Positions 43,216 to 50,194 of a DNA stretch of 64,000 nt are shown here, one piece after another (the first letter of the stretch is position 1; every line of letters begins with the position of its first letter). The stretch is from Myxococcales bacterium (GTDB taxonomy: Bacteria; Myxococcota_A; Polyangia; Polyangiales; Polyangiaceae): positions 1,116,001-1,180,000 of the forward strand of contig JADJCA010000001.1 of assembly GCA_016703425.1 (NCBI GenBank). Direction: 5' to 3'. The notes under the pieces were generated by a model. It saw only the letters and a list, made by a program, of their open reading frames with translations, did no database searches and was not told the DNA's origin. Position numbers and translations under genes: made by a program.

Positions 43216-44175
43216 CTATCGCGTACCGCAACGCCCGCGGCTTTGTTTCGCGCGCGACAGGGTGCGGCGAAGAAAGTCGGCGTGAATGTCGACGCGAGTC
43301 ACGAGGCCGAAGTTGGGACGACCGGCGCCGTCCCACGTGCCCGCGCTCACGACGCCGAGGACCCGGCCGTGGTGACCGAAGTGGCGCTGCTCGAAGACCG
43401 CGGAGCCCGAGTCGCCGCCGGCGACAGCCGCCCCGATCACGAAGTACGACGAGGGCGCCGTGAACACGTTGCTCGGCGGCGACGAGAAGTCAACGACGTC
43501 GCAACCGGGACCGCTCTCGCCAGAGGCACATACGAAGGGCACGTGCTCGAGGACGCGGCGGCGAAAGTCGCCGCTGTCGAAGGTCGACTCCCAGGTCTCG
43601 AGATCGAGGGCCTCGGCCACGCCGCCGCGCCCCACGATCGCAAGCTCCGCCGGCGGCCGCGCGACGAGGTCACGGTCGAGCGCGATCCCGACCGGCGCCG
43701 CTTCGGACCGGGGCACGCGCTCTTGGAGCACGAGCAGCGCCAGATCGTCGCGACAGAGCGCCGTGCCGGGAACGACGATCTCCTGAACCGCGTACCACTT
43801 GGGCGTCCCGACGGCCCCCGATTCGCTGGTGGTGATTTGGACGGGCTCCGGCGAGAGGCGCGCGGCGGTGAAGGTCGACCCGCACCAGGTGTCACCGTAG
43901 GCGATCTCGTAGAGGCAGTGCTGCGCGGTCAAGACGACGTTTGGGGCGACGAGCGTGCCGGTGCACCGCGATGCCGCACAATGGCCCGTGTCGGTAAGGC
44001 CACCGCCGCAAACACCTACGGAGAACTTGTGGCTCGTGTCGATGGGGGCGCCGAGCAGCTCACTCTGCACCGACTCCAGCTCGAGGGAGGCCGAGTCGAG
44101 GGACGCGCCGTCGGGAGAGCTGCACGCAGGCAGCGCGAAGAGGGCGGCGGCGAAAAAAGCGCGGGGTCGACTCAT
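43216..44175 (-). CDS. Trypsin-like (S1) serine protease, lipoprotein
   Basis: 319 residues. A lipoprotein signal (FFAAALFALPACSS, Cys18) and a short acidic linker lead to a chymotrypsin-fold domain. The triad is complete: LTAQHC (His86), CRDDLALL (Asp144 by alignment of the DLALL strand), and AGGDSGSAVF (Ser256). The residue that sets P1 specificity, usually six before the Ser, falls in the variable stretch YFVIGAAVAGG and is not an Asp, so trypsin specificity is not supported. Several Cys could pair. It probably acts at the cell surface or periplasm. The ATG at 44175 begins the signal; GAAGGT lies upstream. Confidence 0.88.
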   Translation of the reverse strand: MSRPRAFFAAALFALPACSSPDGASLDSASLELESVQSELLGAPIDTSHKFSVGVCGGGLTDTGHCAASRCTGTLVAPNVVLTAQHCLYEIAYGDTWCGSTFTAARLSPEPVQITTSESGAVGTPKWYAVQEIVVPGTALCRDDLALLVLQERVPRSEAAPVGIALDRDLVARPPAELAIVGRGGVAEALDLETWESTFDSGDFRRRVLEHVPFVCASGESGPGCDVVDFSSPPSNVFTAPSSYFVIGAAVAGGDSGSAVFEQRHFGHHGRVLGVVSAGTWDGAGRPNFGLVTRVDIHADFLRRTLSRAKQSRGRCGTR

Positions 44176-44423
44176 GGTGCGGACCTTCTTTCCTAGGACT
44201 GCCACGAATCGGGCGCGTCCAAGGCGGATGGGTAACCCTTCGAGCGGCGCAGCGCTGACGAGCGCGGCGCGTACCCGAGGCGCGGGCTATGGGCCCGCCG
44301 CTCCGTTATTGCTCGGGGCGAGACCTTCTGATCACGTCAAGAAAACACCATCGTTTTTATCCCGACGAGGCTGCGCGAAAGGCGGGCGCAGTGCGTCGAC
44401 CCCCGCGAACGTGCGTCGTGCGA

Positions 44424-44609
44424 CTAGCCAGCGCCGTGGACGTCGGCCTGAGCCTCATCGGCGCGCGCCACGTTTACGCCTTCGAAGGCGCTACGCGAGG
44501 TGTCGGATGAGTCAACGGCGCAGCCGCCCACGAGAGTCGCCAGCGAAAGCGAGACCAGCGACCCCAAGACGCCGCGACGCGACATCGTGACCGCCGTCGT
44601 CGTGGCCAT
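44424..44609 (-). CDS. Tiny putative Tat lipoprotein
   Basis: 61 residues, read as a twin-arginine motif (MSRRGVLGS) followed by a hydrophobic stretch LVSLSLATLVGGC ending in a lipobox Cys and 32 polar residues. Third codon positions are mostly G/C. The same frame continues upstream as a shadow of the beta-helix gene, so the start (ATG 44609, or 44585) is a judgement. It may be a genuine small envelope lipoprotein, or the surviving 5' end of a truncated gene. It lies 80 bp after the tailspike-like gene on the same strand. The 248 bp beyond it (44176-44423) hold no other visible gene. Confidence 0.45.
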   Translation of the reverse strand: MATTTAVTMSRRGVLGSLVSLSLATLVGGCAVDSSDTSRSAFEGVNVARADEAQADVHGAG

Positions 44610-44689
44610 CGCCGGAGACCCCGGCACGGAGCCTCGTCCCGCGGGGGCCTTCGGGAGCATGAGCGAGCGGCGCGCGGGCATCCTGGGTC

Positions 44690-46114
44690 TCAATTGGGCA
44701 CGTCCATCATGGTCCGCGACTCCTCGAGCCACCGCGAGCCTTCGTAGCGGAAGGTGATGCAGCGCGAGTGTCCGGCCGCTGGGTTGGTGAACGGCGCGAG
44801 GCGAAAAGCCGGGGCCCAATCGATGGTGCCCAGCGCGGCGCCGGTCGCGTTGACGATTCGAAACGTGAGTCGTTGCCACTGGGTCGGCCGCACCGGCGCG
44901 GCGATGGTGAAGTCGGCACCCGTTGCGACGTAAACGTAGCGATGGTCGGCGACGCTCGCGTCGGTCGCGACGACCGCGGCTCCTGTCACAGTGGTGCTGG
45001 CGTCCTTCGCCGCGGTGGCCCCCAAGAAGCGCACCACACCGTTCGCGTCGTGGTGCGTCGCGCCGATGAACTGCTCGACGCCGCCCCCCGTGTTTCCCCT
45101 CAAGACCCCCGTGTAGAGAGCCTCGATGTGTTCGATGTCGTACCCCACGAGATTCGTGAAGTAGCTCGCGCTGCCGAGCTTGAAGGCCGTTCGATTCTGC
45201 CCGCCGGCGGTCCCCACGATACGCGCGCCGATCACGTTGGCGCCTTGCATTGTCCCACCGGAAAAATCGAAGGCCGCGCTGTTGCTGGCGACCTCGTACG
45301 TACCGCCCATGATGTTCACGGCGCGATTGATGCCCGAGACCGCGACGCCCGTCCCGACGAGCTCCATGTAAGCCGTCAGGTTGCACCCGCGCGCGGCGGC
45401 GAGCTGGAGGCCCGTCCCGAGGTAGCTGAAGTCACCGAAGACCTGGTTGCCGGAGCCGCTCACGACCATGCCGACCTGCCCCTTGTCGGGGCCGCGGCCG
45501 GAGCAGCGGACGCGCCACTGGTTGATGTTGACGTTGTCTTGGCCGCACAGAATGCAGGCGGCGTTGGCCGTGTCGTTGGTCGCCCAGACCCAGGCGAAGT
45601 TGTTGTTGAAGCACACATCAACGTCGACCGACGCCACGCTGAAGGCTCCCGACACGACGATCCTGATCTCGCTGTTCACGAGCCAACGAGCGTAGAGGCC
45701 TGCTCGGTATCGATCGGTCCCCGCCTGCAGCGACAATGTTCCGACAATCGTCAGGCCGCTCGTCGAGTCCCGCTCCGTACCCTCGATGCTGATCATCGCC
45801 GCATCCACGGTCGACGTGCCCGAGAAGACCACGTAGCCGAGGCAGACAATCGTGACGTTGTCGCAACCGACCAGGTTAAGCGTTCGGATGTTGTAGTTGC
45901 CGGCAGGAATCTCCACACAGACTTCCCGACCGGATTGGGCTCTGGCGGCGTCGAAGGCTCGCTGGAGGGCGGCGGTTTGATCGGTGCCGTCACCGCCGAC
46001 GGCGTTGTAGGGCGCATGAGCCACGTTGATGACGTGCTTGTTAACGCGCGCGTCGACGTCGTTGAGCCATGCGCTGGTGATGACCGTACCGGGGGAGAAG
46101 CTGGTCTTCGACAC
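44690..46114 (-). CDS. Right-handed beta-helix protein resembling phage tailspikes
   Basis: 474 residues. The N-terminus (FSPGTVITSAWLNDVDARV) and the following NAVGGDGTDQTAALQRAFDAA are the characteristic opening of phage tailspike and tail-fibre proteins with pectate-lyase-like beta-helices. The middle has repeated short beta strands (NLVGCDNVTIVCLG, GSGNQVFGDFSYLG, NIMGGTYEV). The end (LTFRIVNATGAALGTIDW then AFTNPAAGHSRCITFRYEGSRWLEES) resembles the C-terminal domain of such proteins. No signal peptide is present. It may be a domesticated phage gene or a secreted polysaccharide-binding protein. The start is GTG 46114 without a clear Shine-Dalgarno. No other phage gene is nearby. Confidence 0.72.
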   Translation of the reverse strand: MSKTSFSPGTVITSAWLNDVDARVNKHVINVAHAPYNAVGGDGTDQTAALQRAFDAARAQSGREVCVEIPAGNYNIRTLNLVGCDNVTIVCLGYVVFSGTSTVDAAMISIEGTERDSTSGLTIVGTLSLQAGTDRYRAGLYARWLVNSEIRIVVSGAFSVASVDVDVCFNNNFAWVWATNDTANAACILCGQDNVNINQWRVRCSGRGPDKGQVGMVVSGSGNQVFGDFSYLGTGLQLAAARGCNLTAYMELVGTGVAVSGINRAVNIMGGTYEVASNSAAFDFSGGTMQGANVIGARIVGTAGGQNRTAFKLGSASYFTNLVGYDIEHIEALYTGVLRGNTGGGVEQFIGATHHDANGVVRFLGATAAKDASTTVTGAAVVATDASVADHRYVYVATGADFTIAAPVRPTQWQRLTFRIVNATGAALGTIDWAPAFRLAPFTNPAAGHSRCITFRYEGSRWLEESRTMMDVPN

Positions 46115-46304
46115 GGTTCGCGGCGCTGCACGCGATGCGCCAACGGCTAAAGGCCCGGACTACCGTACGGGCGCTGCCCGGAGACGCGGCGGCGCGGCGA
46201 CATGACTGTCGCCAGGAAGCCACCCTGGATCGGGTCGACCTCTGCGGCTCGGCGTCGGTACACCCGCGGGAGACGACGGATGGCGCGGGCCTGCGACCGG
46301 CAGC

Positions 46305-47280
46305 TCACCAGCGGTAGAGGCCGACGATTTCCGCGCCGACGCCGTAGGCCCCCGCGTAGCGCGCGCAGTGCTCGCGTACCGTCAACGTGGCCTGACTCCC
46401 GTCGCCCACGAACGCCGAGAGGTCCTGGTAGTGGTAGGGCTTCGGGGCGTCGTCCCACGCAAAGATCACGGGGTACGGGCGGACCATGGGATCGGCTTCG
46501 AACTCGAAGACGATACCTTTCTTGTTGTCCGCGGCCGCGTGAGCGAACGACGTCACGTGGCGCACGGAGAGCCGCGGCGCGCCCAGGTCGGAGAAGAGCA
46601 CGAGGTGCGTGGCGATGGTAAGCACCGTGGTGTCGGTCGCCGCGCCACCGGAGTACGTGATGAACGACTGCGTGTACGGGACCGGCGGCATCCATGGGCC
46701 GCACGTTGCCGGCGTGCTACCGGTGCAGGTCCGTCGGCGCCACTGCAACGTCGCGTCGGCGAGCTTCGCGTACGGCGAGCCGCCCAGCGTGGCGAGCGCA
46801 GCCGCCGGAGAGAGGGGCGCGCCTGTGCAACTCGCTGGGTCGAACGGATCAGTCACCACCGTCCCTGCATCGCCGGCCGTCCCTGCATCGCCGGCCGTCC
46901 CTGCATCGCTGGCCGTCCCTGCATCGCCAGCCGTCCCTGCATCGCCAGCCGTCCCTGCATCGCCGGCCGTCCCTGCATCGCCAGCCGTCCCTGCATCGCC
47001 GGCCGTCCCTGCATCGCTGGCCGTCCTGCATCGCCGGCCGTCCCTGCTCGCGCCCCGCATCGCCAGCCGTCCCTGCATCGCCGGCCGTCCCTGCATCGCC
47101 GGCCGTCCCTGCATCGCCACTCGAAGGCGCATCCGGAAGGGCTAACTTCGACGCATCGGGCGCATCGGTGCCAAGACCGCCGTCAGGGGCATCGTTTGGC
47201 GCGCCGCCACAGGCGAGTGGCGAAGCGGCGACCCCCCAGAGCCCAACTGCCAGGCACAGCACGAACGTCCGAGACTTCAC
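46305..47280 (-). pseudogene. Lipoprotein with DAGTAG repeat tract, reading frame broken inside the repeat
   Basis: The 5' frame (from ATG 47280) encodes a lipoprotein signal (CLAVGLWGVAASPLACGG), an Asp/Pro linker and the start of a GDAGTA repeat. The 3' frame (to 46305) resumes the same repeat and continues into a domain of about 185 residues (FDPASCTGAPLSPAAA ... EIVGLYRW) with no recognised fold. The two are in different frames because of a 17-bp unit near 47030 and an irregular 29-bp stretch at about 47040-47068. Correcting both restores one protein of about 325 residues. The repeat spacer is the usual stalk of myxobacterial surface lipoproteins. Assembly or sequencing error in the repeat is the likeliest cause; true inactivation cannot be excluded. 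Confidence 0.65.
46858..47118. repeat. 18-bp tandem repeat, about 14 units
   Basis: Unit on the coding (minus) strand: GGCGATGCAGGGACGGCC, encoding Gly-Asp-Ala-Gly-Thr-Ala. Most copies differ only by a single base (agc or ggc, gct or gcc). One unit is 17 bp (near 47030) and one stretch is 29 bp where 36 would be expected. The unit length is a multiple of three, so copy-number change alone keeps the frame. Confidence 0.95.
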
Positions 47281-47472
47281 CTCAAGAGCTACGCGGGCAC
47301 CCTGCGAGCCCTTCCCGTTTTCCTTCCCCTTGAAATTCCCGGATCTGCGGCGGGCGTTTTGCGATGCCTCGCGGTTCTGACTGGCCGGCGAGAGGCGGAG
47401 TGCTATCCAGCTCCTTCGCTTTCACCCACACACAACCACCTCCGTCCACACACCGATTCGTCGAGGTTTTCC

Positions 47473-48264
47473 ATGAAGCTGGTCGCCAAGCTCTCGCTGC
47501 TCATCGTCGGGTCCGCCCTCATCGGTTGCGCCGGCGCGCCGAACTCGGACAGCACCGCCGAATCTGAGGAGGCCCTCACGCGGGCCCAGTGCAGGGGCTC
47601 GGCAGACGCTCGGTGTCGCATCGCAGGCACCGTTGAGAAGATGGTGGTGGGAGAGTTCGACCCTTACGAGGTCGGCGACGCGTGCGTCACTTTCGTGCGC
47701 GTTGGCAACAAGCGTTACGGGCTGGTCCGCGACATGGAGAGCTGCCCCGACTCGGAGCGCTACGAGCAGGGAGACATCGCGGTCACCTTCTCGAAGGGTG
47801 ACATCACGCCAGTAGGTCGGCGAAAGGCCGATGTGCTCAAGGAGTACGAGAGCGGCGTCACCTACTACACGTTCGATGGCGAGCTAACCGAGACCTCCGC
47901 CGGTGTCGATCCGCTGACCGAGTTCAATCGTCTCGGTCAGGAAGAGAAACTCGCGTTCATGTTCGAACGCACGCAGGGCGGCACGTGGGCGACGGTCCGA
48001 GCCGGATTTTCCCGCAAGCCCGTGCGGCTCGTCGACGAACTGACGGGCGAAGTCCTTCGCCGGGCGCTTGATGCTTACCGACCCTTGGCGAGCCATTCGT
48101 ACGCGAACGGCGGCTCCCAGCCGGAGGTCTACGCGGTCGAGAAGCGCGGCGTGCGCTTCGGCTACGCCATCGAGGCCTCCGGCCGCTCCTATGGCAACTG
48201 GGGCTCGATCGCGATCTTCGATCACCAGTTCCAAGAGCTCGGCGAGTTCGGCTACGCGGACTGA
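47473..48264 (+). CDS. Lipoprotein of unknown function
   Basis: 263 residues. The ATG at 47473 opens a lipoprotein signal (LSLLIVGSALIGCAG). After a Ser/Glu linker comes a domain with CRGSADARCRIAG, beta strands (ACVTFVRVGNKRYGLVRDM), and a second half (KRGVRFGYAIEASGRS ending QELGEFGYAD). It is rich in Tyr and acidic residues and contains four Cys. No known family is recognised. It is divergent from the repeat lipoprotein (192-bp shared region) and convergent with the beta-helix lipoprotein at 48294. Confidence 0.72.
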   Translation: MKLVAKLSLLIVGSALIGCAGAPNSDSTAESEEALTRAQCRGSADARCRIAGTVEKMVVGEFDPYEVGDACVTFVRVGNKRYGLVRDMESCPDSERYEQGDIAVTFSKGDITPVGRRKADVLKEYESGVTYYTFDGELTETSAGVDPLTEFNRLGQEEKLAFMFERTQGGTWATVRAGFSRKPVRLVDELTGEVLRRALDAYRPLASHSYANGGSQPEVYAVEKRGVRFGYAIEASGRSYGNWGSIAIFDHQFQELGEFGYAD

Positions 48265-48293
48265 GCTCGCGGGCGCCGGCGTTTGCCGTCCCT

Positions 48294-50084
48294 TCAGTTT
48301 CCCACGGTGCAAGCGGGCGTGGTGGAGCCGGTGTCGAGCGGGGCGTCGTACGAGGCGCCGTTGCCCGCCGGTTGAAACGTGATGTCTGCATAGCTCGCGG
48401 GGCTGTAACACTCTTTCGGAAAGCCCGAGGTCTTCGCGATGGCCGTCTGCGCGGGTGGGCAGGACGACCACGCGTTGCCGCGCGCCGTGATCGAGGCGCT
48501 CTTCGGGCTCGCCAAGTAGCAGATGCCCGCCTTCGCGTTGTTGCCAGGCACCGCACGAGCGAAAACATTGCCGCCTAGGTCGCCTGCTTCGCCGAAGTTG
48601 GGTTCGCCGAGGCTCAAGCTTCCCGGTTGACCCACGACCAAGACGCCGACGGTGTTGCCGAGGAAGCGCCCCTCGCGAACGAAATACGTGCCGGTGCCGT
48701 CGAGGAAGAGGCCCGCGCCGCCAACCTCCGCGCCCGGCGAGGTGGCGTTGCCTTCGGCCACGATCTTGCCGAGCTTCACCGCCTGGTGCGTCTTAAGGCG
48801 CAGCCCGTCGACGGCGTTCCGTGAGGCGGAAACATCGTCGAACGCGAGCGCCGGTCCGATCCCCGAGGCTCCGACGGGATAGGCGAGGACGCCGCTCCAA
48901 CCGTTGTCATCGAAGGCGCTGTTGCTCGCGGTCAACGACAGCGTCGCGCCGCCGTTCGCGCCGAGGCCCAGTCCGCCGTTCTTCGAGGCGGTCAGCTTGG
49001 TGAACGTGCAGGCGCCAGCGCCGCTTAGCGATACGCCGTGGTTGCCGTTTTCGGAAGCCGTCGCTTCCGTGACCTCGGTGGTGCCACCCGCCAAGCCCGC
49101 AATCTCGAGGCCGTTGCCCGAGTTCTTGTCGATGTGGGTGTCGGGGCCGGCGATCGTCGCGGCGCCATCGATGCGCACACCGGTGCCGTTCTCGCGAGCG
49201 ACGAGCCCCGGACCGAGCGTGCCCTTGTTCTGCACCCAGACGCCCGACTGAGGCGCCTTCCACGCCAAGACCTTGCGCACGATAGGCGGCGCCAGAGCTG
49301 TCACCGTGAGGGCAGCGAGCACGACGCCGTGCTGCGCCGAGCTGGCCGTCGGATCGACGGTGACGCCCTCGAGGACCGACGCGTTGGGCACGAGGACGAC
49401 ACCGCCGTGCGCCGTGGCACCAATGGACCGAAGAACGACGACGCTCGGGTCGGCCGGCGCTCCGCCCCATTGCGTCGTGAGCGTCGTCCGCTGCGGGAGC
49501 GTGACGCCGTTCGGCTCTTGGTATTGCGTCCCCGGCGCCTCACCCCAGACGTGAATCGTCAGCGTCTGGCCGACGCCCGGTGGCGTCGTCTGATTGACGG
49601 CGTCCGTGATCTGGCGGAAGGGGCACACCTCCGACCCATTGGCGACAGCCGGATTGGCCGTGGAGTCGACGTAGACGTGGCGATTGGTGCCCGTGGGCGC
49701 CGGCGGGCAGGCGTCGGCATCGGTCACCACGGCGCCGTCGCGTCCCGTGTCGCGTGGAGGCCGCGCATCGGTGCCGCCATCGACCACACTCGCGCCGTCG
49801 GCCCCGCCATCGCCTAGCACCGTCGCGTCGACCACGCCGGCATCCATCGCGGTCGAGTCGGCCAGGGCCGCGTCCGTGGACGCCGCGTCGGTAACCACCG
49901 CACCGTCGCTCGTCGTGACAGTCGCGTCGGAGCTGCTCGCGCCGTCGGTCGCGGCGGCGGCGTCGTCGGCAGGCGCGATGACCGCGTCGGCGCCGGAGCC
50001 GCCGCACGCCGCGGCGGGAGCCACCGCGCCAACGAGGAGCGCGACAAGGACGGCGGAACGACGCGGGCGGAGCGTGACTCTCAT
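48294..50084 (-). CDS. Right-handed beta-helix lipoprotein
   Basis: 596 residues. A lipoprotein signal (VALLVGAVAPAAACGG) and a long Ala/Asp/Ser/Thr spacer of about 110 residues precede HVYVDSTANPAVANGSEVCPFRQITDAVN, the typical opening of a DUF1565-like parallel beta-helix. Repeated coils with stacked Asn/Gly turns follow (NGTGVRIDGAATI, NSGNGLEIAGLAGG, ENGNHGVSLSGAG, KNGGLGLGANGG). Such solenoids bind or cleave polysaccharides or act as passive surface adhesins; no catalytic triad of a lyase was identified. The ATG at 50084 is set by the signal. It differs in sequence from the tailspike-like beta-helix at 44690. Confidence 0.82.
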   Translation of the reverse strand: MRVTLRPRRSAVLVALLVGAVAPAAACGGSGADAVIAPADDAAAATDGASSSDATVTTSDGAVVTDAASTDAALADSTAMDAGVVDATVLGDGGADGASVVDGGTDARPPRDTGRDGAVVTDADACPPAPTGTNRHVYVDSTANPAVANGSEVCPFRQITDAVNQTTPPGVGQTLTIHVWGEAPGTQYQEPNGVTLPQRTTLTTQWGGAPADPSVVVLRSIGATAHGGVVLVPNASVLEGVTVDPTASSAQHGVVLAALTVTALAPPIVRKVLAWKAPQSGVWVQNKGTLGPGLVARENGTGVRIDGAATIAGPDTHIDKNSGNGLEIAGLAGGTTEVTEATASENGNHGVSLSGAGACTFTKLTASKNGGLGLGANGGATLSLTASNSAFDDNGWSGVLAYPVGASGIGPALAFDDVSASRNAVDGLRLKTHQAVKLGKIVAEGNATSPGAEVGGAGLFLDGTGTYFVREGRFLGNTVGVLVVGQPGSLSLGEPNFGEAGDLGGNVFARAVPGNNAKAGICYLASPKSASITARGNAWSSCPPAQTAIAKTSGFPKECYSPASYADITFQPAGNGASYDAPLDTGSTTPACTVGN

Positions 50085-50194
50085 GCCCGGAAGAGTACGG
50101 CGGCGGTTAGCAAAGGACGAGCCTTCGCGGATGAGCCGCTCGCTAGGCGCGTTCGGTCGCGTCGACGGATCGCTCGTCAACGCGACGGGCCACG

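Noticed and set aside
46858..47118. Possible CRISPR array
   Set aside because: The 18-bp units are directly tandem with no unique spacers, and they encode a GDAGTA stalk in frame with a lipoprotein signal.
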